Source of the DNA: Verrucomicrobiota bacterium
Lineage (GTDB): Bacteria > Verrucomicrobiota > Verrucomicrobiia > Limisphaerales > JACDHS01
Assembly (NCBI GenBank): GCA_013820875.1
Contig: JACDHS010000041.1
Coordinates: 1 to 37,796 of the forward strand
DNA: 37,796 nucleotides
Reading direction: 5' to 3'
Every line of letters begins with the position of its first letter. Position 1 is the stretch's first letter. The position numbers and the translations under genes are program-made. The notes beneath the pieces are model-generated. The model made no database searches, had not been told where the DNA came from, and saw only the letters and a list, made by a program, of their open reading frames with translations. Shown here piece after piece: positions 1-8,938 of the stretch.

Positions 1-3000
1 GAGGCTGAATGTCACTGCGTCGGTATCCGTTGCGCTCGCCGTGAAGGTCAGCGTGCTGCCGGTCTTCATTGTGAACTCAACCAAACCAGTGTCTTCGTCG
101 CTGTTCAGCGTTGGAATAACTCCCACAACCTGGAAGTTATCAACATAAACAGTGTAAACGCCTGTCCCGCCTTCACCCTTGAGGATGAGGTGTTCCAAAA
201 CCTGCTGGCCTGCTGCGAGCACGCTGTTACCGGTCAAGGTTTGGCATGGTTCATTCGGCAGGTCGAATTCAAGCGTGGTCCAGGTGCCGGCGCTAACTGT
301 GCGGGTAGGCACTGGTGTTGTGCCGACTTTGCTGCCTACACCGACGTATTCGATCGCACCGCTGATGCCGCCGTTGGCGCCGTTTTCAGCCGAGGTGCCG
401 GTTTCGCGGATACCGACGCCCACCTTCAGAGTCTTGGTGGTGTAGATATCGAACTTCAACCGCGCACTGGCGTTGATGGTCGTATTCGGCAGGAAGGCCG
501 TGTCGGTGGTGGTCAGACGCAACCAGTAATTGCTGGTGCCGGTCTTGAAGGACCATTCGGCACGGAGCACTTTGCTGCCCGCGTTTGCGTTTCCAGCCGG
601 GAACGAGGTCGTCACGGTGGTGTAGTTTGTCACACCCATGTCGAGGAAGTTCGTGGTCGTGCTGGAGAACGATGGTTTGCGGAACATCACCTGTTCGTTC
701 GGCGTTCCATTGGTGAAGCTTTCATAGTTCACCACTGCTTCAGTGATACGCGCTGAACCGAGGTTCAACACCGGAGCGGTGTTGGCTGGCGTCACGATCA
801 CTTTGAATGATTCGTCAGTGAAGAGCACTGGTGAACCATTGTCTTGCACGCGGACCGTGAAGGTGTTGGTGCTGCTGCCAGAAGACGGCGCAGTCCAACT
901 GATTACACCACTGCTGTTGATTGTCGCGCCGGTCGGCTTGACAATAAGCGAGAAGCTCAAGATATCGCCCGGGTTATCGTCGTCACCTGCATCCACATCC
1001 CAGCTCAAGACTTCGCCATTGCCGAGATATATCTCTTCGTCCGGCATATTGCCGAAGTAAGGTGCTGTATTCACTTTGTTCACGATGATAGTGACGTTCT
1101 TCGAATTGCTCAAAGCAGGTGAGCCATTATCGGTCACACGAATGCTAACGACGTTTGTGCTCGGGCTCTGTTCAGGCGTAGGAGTCCAGGTAAACACACC
1201 TGTGATTGCATCGATCTCAGCGTTTGTCGGAGCGCCAGCATTGAGGCTGAAGCTCAGATCCTGCAGAGCACCACCCGCCAGGCGATCCGCATCGGTTGCG
1301 GTGCACTGGAATGTGATTGCGGCTCCAGTATCAACGACGAACGTGCTGCTGGTTTCGACGACTTCAAAGTCATCGAAGTAAACGTTGTAAGCGCCCATGC
1401 CGCCGTTCGGCACAATAGCGATTTGTTCGATGGTCCCTTTGCCACTGGCCAGAATACCATCGCCACTCACAAAGCTGGCGCATGGTTCGGACGGCAAATT
1501 GAACTCGAGCGTCGTCCAGGATCCTGCCGCGATGGTGCGGGTTGGAATTGGACAACCGTTAGCTTGCTTACCCGAAACACCGACATACTCAACTGGACCG
1601 GCAACACCACCGTTGAAACCGATTGGAGCATTGATACCGGTTTCACGCACAGCGAGTGCGAGTTTGATGGATTTGTCAGTATAAACCTTGAAGCGCAATT
1701 TCGAATTCAAGCTGATCGTTGGATTCGGAACAAACGCATGGTTTGTGTTCAAGGTGTAGGTGGTCAGACGCAGCCATGGATTGACCGTGCCAGTCTTGAA
1801 GCTGAACGTCGTGCGAAGAGCTTTGTGGCTGGTGTTGTCATCGGGCAGCGGGAAATTCGGCGAGGTCACCAGAACACTGCTGTTCGGAGTGGCATCGAGA
1901 AACGCGCTTGATGTCGATGAATAGAGCGGGTGACGGAACAACACCACGCCGTTTGGTTCATCATCTGTGTCGTCGAAACGAGCGATGGTGTTAACTTTGG
2001 TCGATGTGGTTGGGGTCGTGAGGACAGGAGCCACATTAACTTCATTGACCGTCACGTTGAATGTCCGGCTGGCGTTCAATGAAGGAACACCGTTATCGGC
2101 TGCCCGGACAGTCACTTGAACGACGTCAGGACCTTGCAGTTCGGTCGGAGTCCAGCTAATGGCACCACTCGAAGGGTTGATCGTCATCCCGGAGGGAGCA
2201 TTCAACAGGCTGTAGGTGATGGTGTTCGCAGGAATGTCTGAATCGGTCGCGACCGCAGTCACGTTCAGAGCAGTGAGTTCATTAATCGTCTGGTTGGCAA
2301 TCACAGCCAGAACCGGTGCGGCATTCACTTCGTTAACTGTTACCGTGATGGTTTGCTGCGCATTGCTGCTTGGAGAACCATTGTCGGTTACACGAACGGT
2401 GATCGGATAGCTTCCCGGTCCTTGTGCTTCTGTCGGAGTCCAGCTAAAGGCGCCCGATGTGCTGATGCTGGCTCCTGCAGGAGCGCCAGACAACAAGCTG
2501 AAGGTCAACGTTTGACCTGCATTCGCGTCAGTTGCGGTGGCAGTGAAGCTCAAGTTGCTGAGTTCGTTCACTGTTTTGTTGCCAATTGTTGCGAGGACCG
2601 GAGCTGCATTGCCGGTTCCTGTGACAGTCACGGTGATCGTCTCGGAATCAAGTGCGCCCAACTCATCCGTTACGCGAACGGTAAAGGTATGTGCGCCAAC
2701 CTGTCCCGTGGTAGGAGTCCAGGAAAACTTACCGTTACGATAACCGATCGATGCGCCAGAAGGAGCTCCAACCAGTGTGAAGAATTTTTTGTTGGAGACA
2801 ACGACCTGAAAATCATCAAACCAAACAGTGTAGGCGCCCGTGCCACCTTCACCCTTGATGATGACGTGTTCCAATACGCCTTTAACACTGGTTTGCGGAA
2901 CGACGCCATCGCCAGTGAACCCGGCTTGCGGTTCGAATGGGATGTTAAAGTTAAGAGTAGTCGCAGTCGTGGCAGCAACCAGTTTGTTGGGAATCGGAGC

Positions 3001-5031
3001 GCCGCTCACGACGTTCGTGACGCCAACCCATTCGATAGCCCCGGTGGTGCCGCCGTTGGCACCATAAGCTGCAGTGGTGCCCGTTTCACGAACACCCAAA
3101 CCGATTTTTACGGCTTTGTTCGCGTAAACCTTGAATTGGACGCGCTGATCCAAAGCGATCGTTGGATTTGGATTGGTCGCGGTATTGAAGGTGTTCAAGC
3201 GGATCCAATAATTGGCTACGCCAGTCTTGAAGGTCCAGCCAGCCAGAATGCTCTTGTTACCAGCGCCCCAGGCAGTTGGCCCGTTGCTCACAACACGAGT
3301 ATAATTTGTAGCCGTCGTTAAGAATGCACTAGTGGTAGCAGAGTTCGATGGACGCCTGAACAACACGGTTTCATTCGGTGTGTTGTGTCCGAAACTGGTG
3401 AAGTTCTGCCATGTTGTCGTCGTCGTGGTAGCGTTCGGATCGGTGGCCGTGGCTGTAAAGGCCAGAGAAGATCCAGCAGCCACAGTCTTGTTGCCAATCG
3501 CTCCTAATACTGGAGGCGCATTTGGGGTGGCCCGACTCACAACAGGCGTATAGGTCGAGTTGCCGTTCGCATTGTAGGAACGAACACGATAGTAATAGGT
3601 CGTCGTCGCAGACAGACCGGTGTTTTGATAACTGGCAACACCAGCGGCCGTGGTTGCGATCTGGGTGAATGGACCTGCGGCAGCAGTGCCTCGTTCTATT
3701 TTGAAACCAGTTTCAGCACTGGAATTGTCGGTCCATGCCAACTGCAGTTTATTCCAGTTGGTGGTACCCGAAACTATGTTCACCGTCAGATTACTCGGGG
3801 CGTGCGGTGCTGTGGTGGTGCTCGCAGTGTTGGAGTTTCCGGAGTTGCCGGCGGAGTTGTAGGAAGCCACGCGGTAGTAATAGAGCCGGTTTCCAGCGAG
3901 ACCGGTGTTATTGTAGGTCTTCACATTGACTCCGACGCTTGCGATTTGCGTGTAGGTCGAATTGTCGGTGGAACGGAAGATACGAAACCCATCTTCGTTT
4001 CCAGAGTTGTCAGCCCAGGAGAGATTGATCTGCACATCAGACGCAGTGGTCGCAGTCAATCCGCTGGGAGCGGTTGGGATGGTTTGTTTAGTTGTTGTAT
4101 TGGCGGTGTTGGAGTAAGACGAGTTGCCGGCGGCGTTGTAGGCGCGAACGCGGTAATAGTATCTCGTGCCTGCAGCCAGGCCGGTTGAAGAATAAGTCTT
4201 AACATTGGCTCCAACCGTGGCGATTTGAGAGAAGCCGCTGCCCGAAGAGAGGGAGCGTTCGATCTTAAATCCGGTTTCGATTCCTGAGTTGTCTGTCCAC
4301 GCCAAATTGATCTGGGTGGTGGTGGCAGCGGTGGCAGTCAATCCGCTCGGGGCGGATGGAGTTGAACTCGTGCCGTTTTTCTTGTTCATCACGCCAGTGC
4401 GGATGGAGCCAAGCTGGTTGATAATGATCGTTCCAGGACAGGCGGTGGCTTTTACTTTGTAGTGACCATCCAGGTAGCCGACCGTGTTGCCGTTGTAGGT
4501 GCCGGAACCATTAGCCGACCACGCAGAGGGCATTCTCCAGGCAATGACCGCTTCGAGAGCATTCTTTTGCGCGCTGGTGAGGGCGTTGTTCCTTGGTGAG
4601 TGGAAGTAGCCCATGGCCGTGAAACCGAAGCTGTTGAAATTATTAGCGTCGTGAGCGCCGCGAGGCAGGCTGCTCATAGAACCTAAACGGCCTTCGAAAG
4701 TGTTGCCGAATTTGTCCACCGTAAAGTGATAGCCAATATCGCCCCAGCCATTAACGTTCTGATGGAGGTTCTGAATGCTGCGTTGATACGATTTGGATGA
4801 TTCGAGTCCAGTGGTGTTGTATTCACTGCCGGCGGTGTGATGGATAATCGCTCGAGTCAGTCCAGACATCTGCGAGGCTGAATTTGAGGATTTGGCGCCC
4901 CAACAGGAGCGACTGCATATAGAGGGTTGCGGTCCCTTGGCTGCGATGACATCGGCAGCAAGGAGCAGCACCGTGATTGCGGCACCTGTAAATGCCGCAA
5001 ATTGTTTGGATTTGATTAGTTTTCTTTTCAT
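1..5031 (-). CDS. Giant secreted PGRP-type N-acetylmuramoyl-L-alanine amidase with FN3, Ig-like and repeated ~205-aa modules (partial, C-terminus beyond window)
   Basis: The frame is open from the ATG at 5031 to the left edge (1677 codons, no stop), so the protein is cut. Residues 1-31 are a signal peptide. Residues ~38-215 are a peptidoglycan-recognition/Amidase_2 domain: an IIHHTAG motif (His64/65), DIGYHF (Tyr101), and GHYKVKATACPG (His190, Cys198), matching the family's zinc and catalytic residues. The likely reaction is hydrolysis of the amide between muramic acid and the stem peptide, outside the cell. Three FN3 domains follow (~223, ~316 and ~406 onward), then cadherin/Ig-like modules with the NxAPVL...GxxSWTP...ITVTV pattern. 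Three related ~205-residue domains ending in (D/N)FxVV lie at ~538-743, ~1017-1224 and ~1432-1635. Each sits within or beside the N-terminal strand of an Ig-like module. All three are in the same frame as the start, which I checked by codon phase. The family call is firm; the role of the tail (binding or adhesion) is inference. Confidence 0.9.
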   Translation of the reverse strand, partial: MKRKLIKSKQFAAFTGAAITVLLLAADVIAAKGPQPSICSRSCWGAKSSNSASQMSGLTRAIIHHTAGSEYNTTGLESSKSYQRSIQNLHQNVNGWGDIGYHFTVDKFGNTFEGRLGSMSSLPRGAHDANNFNSFGFTAMGYFHSPRNNALTSAQKNALEAVIAWRMPSAWSANGSGTYNGNTVGYLDGHYKVKATACPGTIIINQLGSIRTGVMNKKNGTSSTPSAPSGLTATAATTTQINLAWTDNSGIETGFKIERSLSSGSGFSQIATVGANVKTYSSTGLAAGTRYYYRVRAYNAAGNSSYSNTANTTTKQTIPTAPSGLTATTASDVQINLSWADNSGNEDGFRIFRSTDNSTYTQIASVGVNVKTYNNTGLAGNRLYYYRVASYNSAGNSGNSNTASTTTAPHAPSNLTVNIVSGTTNWNKLQLAWTDNSSAETGFKIERGTAAAGPFTQIATTAAGVASYQNTGLSATTTYYYRVRSYNANGNSTYTPVVSRATPNAPPVLGAIGNKTVAAGSSLAFTATATDPNATTTTTTWQNFTSFGHNTPNETVLFRRPSNSATTSAFLTTATNYTRVVSNGPTAWGAGNKSILAGWTFKTGVANYWIRLNTFNTATNPNPTIALDQRVQFKVYANKAVKIGLGVRETGTTAAYGANGGTTGAIEWVGVTNVVSGAPIPNKLVAATTATTLNFNIPFEPQAGFTGDGVVPQTSVKGVLEHVIIKGEGGTGAYTVWFDDFQVVVSNKKFFTLVGAPSGASIGYRNGKFSWTPTTGQVGAHTFTVRVTDELGALDSETITVTVTGTGNAAPVLATIGNKTVNELSNLSFTATATDANAGQTLTFSLLSGAPAGASISTSGAFSWTPTEAQGPGSYPITVRVTDNGSPSSNAQQTITVTVNEVNAAPVLAVIANQTINELTALNVTAVATDSDIPANTITYSLLNAPSGMTINPSSGAISWTPTELQGPDVVQVTVRAADNGVPSLNASRTFNVTVNEVNVAPVLTTPTTSTKVNTIARFDDTDDEPNGVVLFRHPLYSSTSSAFLDATPNSSVLVTSPNFPLPDDNTSHKALRTTFSFKTGTVNPWLRLTTYTLNTNHAFVPNPTISLNSKLRFKVYTDKSIKLALAVRETGINAPIGFNGGVAGPVEYVGVSGKQANGCPIPTRTIAAGSWTTLEFNLPSEPCASFVSGDGILASGKGTIEQIAIVPNGGMGAYNVYFDDFEVVETSSTFVVDTGAAITFQCTATDADRLAGGALQDLSFSLNAGAPTNAEIDAITGVFTWTPTPEQSPSTNVVSIRVTDNGSPALSNSKNVTIIVNKVNTAPYFGNMPDEEIYLGNGEVLSWDVDAGDDDNPGDILSFSLIVKPTGATINSSGVISWTAPSSGSSTNTFTVRVQDNGSPVLFTDESFKVIVTPANTAPVLNLGSARITEAVVNYESFTNGTPNEQVMFRKPSFSSTTTNFLDMGVTNYTTVTTSFPAGNANAGSKVLRAEWSFKTGTSNYWLRLTTTDTAFLPNTTINASARLKFDIYTTKTLKVGVGIRETGTSAENGANGGISGAIEYVGVGSKVGTTPVPTRTVSAGTWTTLEFDLPNEPCQTLTGNSVLAAGQQVLEHLILKGEGGTGVYTVYVDNFQVVGVIPTLNSDEDTGLVEFTMKTGSTLTFTASATDTDAVTFSL

Positions 5032-5124
5032 TACTCTTTGGGTTTTTGTCGTTAAACAGGCCGAGCGATCGATTCTCCCCGGACAGAGGATTCCGAGGGG
5101 GCAGCGGCTTGATTCCTATAGATT

Positions 5125-5145
5125 AACTGGGATAAAATCCCAGTT
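5125..5145. promoter_or_regulatory. Perfect 8-bp inverted repeat upstream of the giant amidase gene
   Basis: AACTGGGA and TCCCAGTT flank a five-base TAAAA loop, about 95 bp upstream of the amidase start. It could be an operator or a small hairpin in the leader. There is no T-tract on either side, so it is not a convincing terminator. No known regulator is recognised for it. Confidence 0.35.
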
Positions 5146-5292
5146 GCCAATGTGACTCTATTCAGAAAAAACTGTGATTTTGTTTTTCCTCCCTGGCTTC
5201 GGTAAAAATGCGCATATATTAAAAGGTTTGAGCCTTACACTCGTTGTTTTTGCGGCCTGAAGATTTGCGGGAATATTTGGAAATATGCTTTT

Positions 5293-5372
5293 CCCGAGCG
5301 GCTTTTGAATAGTTTGATGCAACGGGCTATTGTTGGTTGAGGGGAACCATGGCATCGGCTAAGGACTATTTA
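5293..5372 (+). repeat. Partial duplicate of the promoter and 5' end of the 10726 membrane-protein gene
   Basis: This stretch matches 10668-10749 with only a few differences (about three substitutions or single-base gaps over ~80 bp). The copy keeps the putative -35 (TTGAAT, 5305-5310), a 17-bp spacer, the -10 (TATTGT, 5328-5333), the GAGGGG ribosome-binding site and the ATG at 5349. The reading frame then ends at TAG (5373-5375) after eight codons, MASAKDYL, against MESAKDYLIGK in the full gene. It is a broken copy made by duplication or recombination and could still be transcribed. Confidence 0.8.
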
Positions 5373-5418
5373 TAGCGACATATTTGCGAGCGCGTTCTGT
5401 TACGGTAAGCATGGTTGA

Positions 5419-5697
5419 TTCTCCTTTGTTCACGAACGACCATTATCTTTTGCGGACGACAATACCTACGCCAGTTCGGGAGAACTGGACGCCTGCGATA
5501 TCCGCCGTTCAGAATATTTCTGGATCGTTCCCGACACTGCCGAAAGCAACCTGGGAAAAAGGAAGTGCGCCTACGACCGAATTGTCCTGACCGCCAGCAC
5601 CGCCAGCAACTACACCGGCCAATGGGGCGTCGACCAAGCCTTCACCGACAAAGCCATCTCCGACCACCTCCCCGTCTGGGCAACTTTCTGGCCCTGA
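5419..5697 (+). pseudogene. 3' remnant of an endonuclease/exonuclease/phosphatase (EEP, DNase I-like) gene
   Basis: The frame from 5419 to the TGA at 5695-5697 has no suitable start and no N-terminal domain. It encodes about 92 residues, including FADDNTYASSGELDACD, then a conserved CAYDRIVLTAS block and, close to the end, ISDHLPVWATFWP. SDHLPVWA is the characteristic C-terminal motif of the EEP superfamily, containing the catalytic histidine. Full-length members have about 250-300 residues, so roughly two thirds is missing. It lies just downstream of the broken duplicate at 5293-5372, suggesting a locus eroded by recombination. Confidence 0.6.
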
Positions 5698-5911
5698 TAG
5701 AGGGCAGCCAACGGCGCGAGGCGTGTTCTAGGGGGTCCTTCGCTTTGCTGAACTTTAAAAGACATGAATTTTTTTTTTCATTTTTACGAGTGTGTACCCG
5801 TTTGCACACATGACTCAAACCCTTCATGGCATCTAACGCGGTTCCGCGTGTTTGGTTCTTCGAGAGTCACACCACACTTTACATTTTTTGGAGCGTGGCT
5901 CAGCTTCGTTC

Positions 5912-8218
5912 ATGGATCACAGAACATTCTCCCGGCGAAGTTTTGCTAAAGCAGCTTTGCTGGCATCCGCCGCATGGGCCCTCCCTCGCAACCTGGTGTT
6001 TGGTTCGGAGTCGACAGTTTTGCCAGTCGGACACGCGCCGTCTGCGCTGAAATTTGAGCATTTTCCATCGCGAGTTCATGCGTTTATTTTTCGCAATTGG
6101 CCGCTGGTTCCAAAGGATCGACTTGCCAAGGTGCTCAATACGACCTCCTCACAGGTGGATAAAATTGCTCGTGAGATGGGATTAAAAGAACAGCCGAAAT
6201 TGTCGCCAGAAATTGAGAAGCGCTCTTATTTGTCGGTCATCAAACGCAACTGGCATCTTCTGCCGTATGATCAACTGTTGCAGCTTCTAAACTGGCCCGC
6301 GGAGGAGCTAAAATTCATTTTGCGCGAGGACGATTTTTTCTTCATCAAGCTCGGCAGTTTGAAACCGAAATGCGAACCGCTCACTTTGAACGCGCCGAAA
6401 AGCAGTTGGACGGTTGCTGACTTTCGACAGGCTCACGCGAAGGCTACTTCCTCCAAAGTTCGCAATCCTGAACCGTTGTTTTCTTTCGTGCGTGATTTGT
6501 CGGCGTCAGTAAAATCCACCCGCAAGCAAAGCCTGTTTAGTCCTCGTTTTTGCTATTCGTATTTTGCTGTTTACGGAGATCCGTTGCTGGACGACGCCGT
6601 GGATCCTTATCCCGACGGATTGCTCGCGCGACTTGCTGAATCCGGTGTGGATGGCGTGTGGCTCCAAGGCCTGCTAAGTCGGATGCATCGGTCTCCCTAT
6701 GCTCCGCACGAGGCTGAACGAGCTGCCGAACGTCTTAGAAATTTAAACAAACTCGCTGAGCGCGCCCACAAACATGGCATTTCCATTTATCTCTACTTGA
6801 ACGAACCCCGGGCTCTTCCTGTGGCGAGTTTCGAAAAATTCAGCGAATTGAAAGGTGTGGTTGAAGGTGATTACGCAGCGTTGTGCAGCTCGCGTCCGGA
6901 AGTCCAAAACTATCTGCGGACTGCCACTGAACATGTGGCCCGATCGGTCCCGAAGCTTGGCGGATTTTTCACCATCACTGGTTCTGAAAACCTCACTAAT
7001 TGCTGGTCGCACCACAACGGCCACGCCTGTCCCCGCTGTGGCAAACGGGCTCCGGCTGCGGTCATTGCCGAGGTTAACCGTGTTATTCATGAAGGCATCA
7101 AACAGGCCGGAACGTCGGCGCAGCTTTTGGTCTGGGATTGGGGATGGCAGGATGGGTGGGTTCCGGAAATCATCGCGGCCCTGCCGCAGGAATGCTCATT
7201 AATGAGCGTCAGCGAGTGGAGCATCCCAATCGAGCGGGGCGGCGTAAAAAACGAGATCGGCGAGTATTCTATTTCGACGATTGGTCCAGGTCCTCGCGCC
7301 CAACGTCATTGGGAACTGGCGCGCAAACGGGGATTGAAAACCCTGGCAAAAATCCAGGCTGGAAACACTTGGGAAATCGCGGCTGTTCCTTACATTCCCG
7401 CTCTTGAAAACGTAGCCCAACACGCCGCCAACCTGCGCGACTCTGGCGTCAGCGGGCTGATGCTGGGCTGGACTTTGGGCGGCTATCCTTCGCCCAACCT
7501 GGAGGTGGTTGCCGAGCTGACGCAGCCAAGCAAAAAACCTACCGTGGATGAAGCCATGGAAGCGGTGGCGCAACGAAGATTCGGAAAACATAGTGCTCAT
7601 TCAGTGGTTGAGGCATGGAAGATTTTCAGCGCGGCTTTCCGGGAATTTCCCTTCAATGGTCACCTCGTTTACTCAGCACCCTTGCAAACCGGCCCGTCTA
7701 ATTTGCTGTGGCCACAACCGACCGGTTACACGGCCACAATGGTGGGCATCCCTTATGATGACCTGAATGGGTGGCGCGCGAATTACCCGGCGCCTGTTTT
7801 CATAGCGCAGTTCGAAAAAATGGCCAGCGGTTTTGAGCGGGGCATCGAGAGGCTCAAGAGAGCAGCAAAGAAGACGAGGAAAAAAGAATTCAGAAAAAGT
7901 CTGGAACGGGAAATCGGCATTGCGGAAGTGGTGCGGCTTCATTATCAGAGCATCGCCAATCAAGCGCGGTTTTACCTGCTTCGGAATGAATATGCTTCAT
8001 TGAAAACGGACGCGGAAAAGCGAACCGCTAAAGCCGAGCTCGCGCGATTGTTAGAAGCTGAAAAAGCGCTCGCGCTTACATTGCGAAATCTACAACTGGC
8101 CGATTCACGGATCGGCTTTGAGGCGTCCAATCACTATTTTTACATTCCCGAGGATCTGGAAGAAAAGGCGATCAACTGCGAGTATTTACTCAAAAGCTGG
8201 CTGCCGGATTTGAAGTAA
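5912..8218 (+). CDS. Tat-exported putative TIM-barrel glycoside hydrolase, family not assigned
   Basis: The protein has 768 residues from the ATG at 5912. That start was chosen because it places a twin-arginine signal (SRRSFAK, residues 7-13, then AALLASAAWALP) at the N-terminus; a TTG at 5852 is the only longer start in frame and would bury the signal. The middle (~190-520) reads like a glycosidase (beta/alpha)8 barrel: SGVDGVWLQG, HKHGISIYLYLNEP, GFFTITGSE, LVWDWGWQDGW, and SGLMLGWTLGGYP late in the barrel. A CPRCGK pair (ACPRCGKRAP) after the GSENLTN stretch resembles the cysteine pair of some GH20-like and DUF4838-like enzymes. The C-terminal ~160 residues are charged and helical (coiled-coil-like). 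The substrate is unknown; carbohydrate hydrolysis in the periplasm is inference. Confidence 0.7.
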   Translation: MDHRTFSRRSFAKAALLASAAWALPRNLVFGSESTVLPVGHAPSALKFEHFPSRVHAFIFRNWPLVPKDRLAKVLNTTSSQVDKIAREMGLKEQPKLSPEIEKRSYLSVIKRNWHLLPYDQLLQLLNWPAEELKFILREDDFFFIKLGSLKPKCEPLTLNAPKSSWTVADFRQAHAKATSSKVRNPEPLFSFVRDLSASVKSTRKQSLFSPRFCYSYFAVYGDPLLDDAVDPYPDGLLARLAESGVDGVWLQGLLSRMHRSPYAPHEAERAAERLRNLNKLAERAHKHGISIYLYLNEPRALPVASFEKFSELKGVVEGDYAALCSSRPEVQNYLRTATEHVARSVPKLGGFFTITGSENLTNCWSHHNGHACPRCGKRAPAAVIAEVNRVIHEGIKQAGTSAQLLVWDWGWQDGWVPEIIAALPQECSLMSVSEWSIPIERGGVKNEIGEYSISTIGPGPRAQRHWELARKRGLKTLAKIQAGNTWEIAAVPYIPALENVAQHAANLRDSGVSGLMLGWTLGGYPSPNLEVVAELTQPSKKPTVDEAMEAVAQRRFGKHSAHSVVEAWKIFSAAFREFPFNGHLVYSAPLQTGPSNLLWPQPTGYTATMVGIPYDDLNGWRANYPAPVFIAQFEKMASGFERGIERLKRAAKKTRKKEFRKSLEREIGIAEVVRLHYQSIANQARFYLLRNEYASLKTDAEKRTAKAELARLLEAEKALALTLRNLQLADSRIGFEASNHYFYIPEDLEEKAINCEYLLKSWLPDLK

Positions 8219-8614
8219 TGTCTCTCGTCTAAGAGGTGCAAAAAGAACGGCAACGGTGATTTCGCATTCCGTCGAACGAGCAATGGCAAGTGACTTTGGT
8301 CCAAGAGAAAAGCCAGACAAGACCGAAAAGGGGTCGGTTCTTGGTTTTATATCATCCCGGCATCAAATATCTCGTGTCACCATTCAGCCTAACTCAATTT
8401 CAACCCTCGCCGGCCATTCACCGAAACCTCAACGCACACTCCAGCCGTTTCTCCTTTTCCTTCCGTTTCAGCAACCCCTCGAAACTCCCGCTGCGATACC
8501 CGCATCCGGCGCGCCGATAAATTGTCCCTTCAAACCCGCACTCCAAATTTCTCGCGTGCAACCGGTCCGCCGCGGCCCGATCCGTCGCCTCGTCCCACGG
8601 CACCACCCACCACG

Positions 8615-8773
8615 GTGAGAAAAACCGCTGTATGGGAATTGACGATTACTTTCACAGCGAAAACAAAGGCTGAAGCCGAACGCATCGCTGAGTCGACCGT
8701 TCAGAAACAATCAATGCCGACCTCTGACGCGCTTCTGAAAACAGAAGTGCGGTCTATAGAAGAATCCGATTAG
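8615..8773 (+). CDS. Possible small hypothetical protein (52 aa)
   Basis: A frame beginning at GTG 8615 encodes VRKTAVWELTITFTAK followed by an amphipathic helix (KAEAERIAESTVQ) and LLKTEVRSIEESD. The alternation looks like a small beta-alpha-beta fold, not noise, and ends at a clean TAG. The upstream in-frame sequence (from 8522) is proline-rich and probably untranslated. There is no good ribosome-binding site, so it could equally be the end of a decayed gene. Confidence 0.3.
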   Translation: MRKTAVWELTITFTAKTKAEAERIAESTVQKQSMPTSDALLKTEVRSIEESD

Positions 8774-8832
8774 CCACAACTTCAAAAACATTCAGTATCC
8801 GGACGGAATCACACCCTTTGTAAACCCTTTGC

Positions 8833-8860
8833 TTGACACGCCCTGAGCGGTCCTGAAAAT
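8833..8860 (+). promoter_or_regulatory. Candidate sigma-70-type promoter upstream of the S74-chaperone protein
   Basis: An exact TTGACA at 8833-8838 is followed, after a 16-bp spacer, by GAAAAT (8855-8860, four of six consensus bases). It lies about 80 bp upstream of the ATG at 8939, on the same strand and in non-coding DNA. Confidence 0.45.
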
Positions 8861-8938
8861 ACGTGGCGGCGAAAAGCCATTTCTTCCCATGGAGCGTCAA
8901 AAGGTCATTTTCTATCAATTTTCCTAAACTACTCGCGC

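Larger units (their letters stand above)
8219..8938. other. 720-bp stretch with no convincing gene apart from a possible small ORF and a promoter
   Basis: Open frames on both strands from 8256 to 8618 have low-complexity, proline/arginine-rich translations typical of non-coding DNA or a decayed gene. The only plausible content is the small frame at 8615-8773 and the promoter at 8833-8860, listed separately. Confidence 0.5.

Noticed and set aside
2353-3321. 322-residue plus-strand ORF
   Set aside because: It lies wholly antisense to the giant amidase and has a composition typical of an antisense shadow; no domain was seen.
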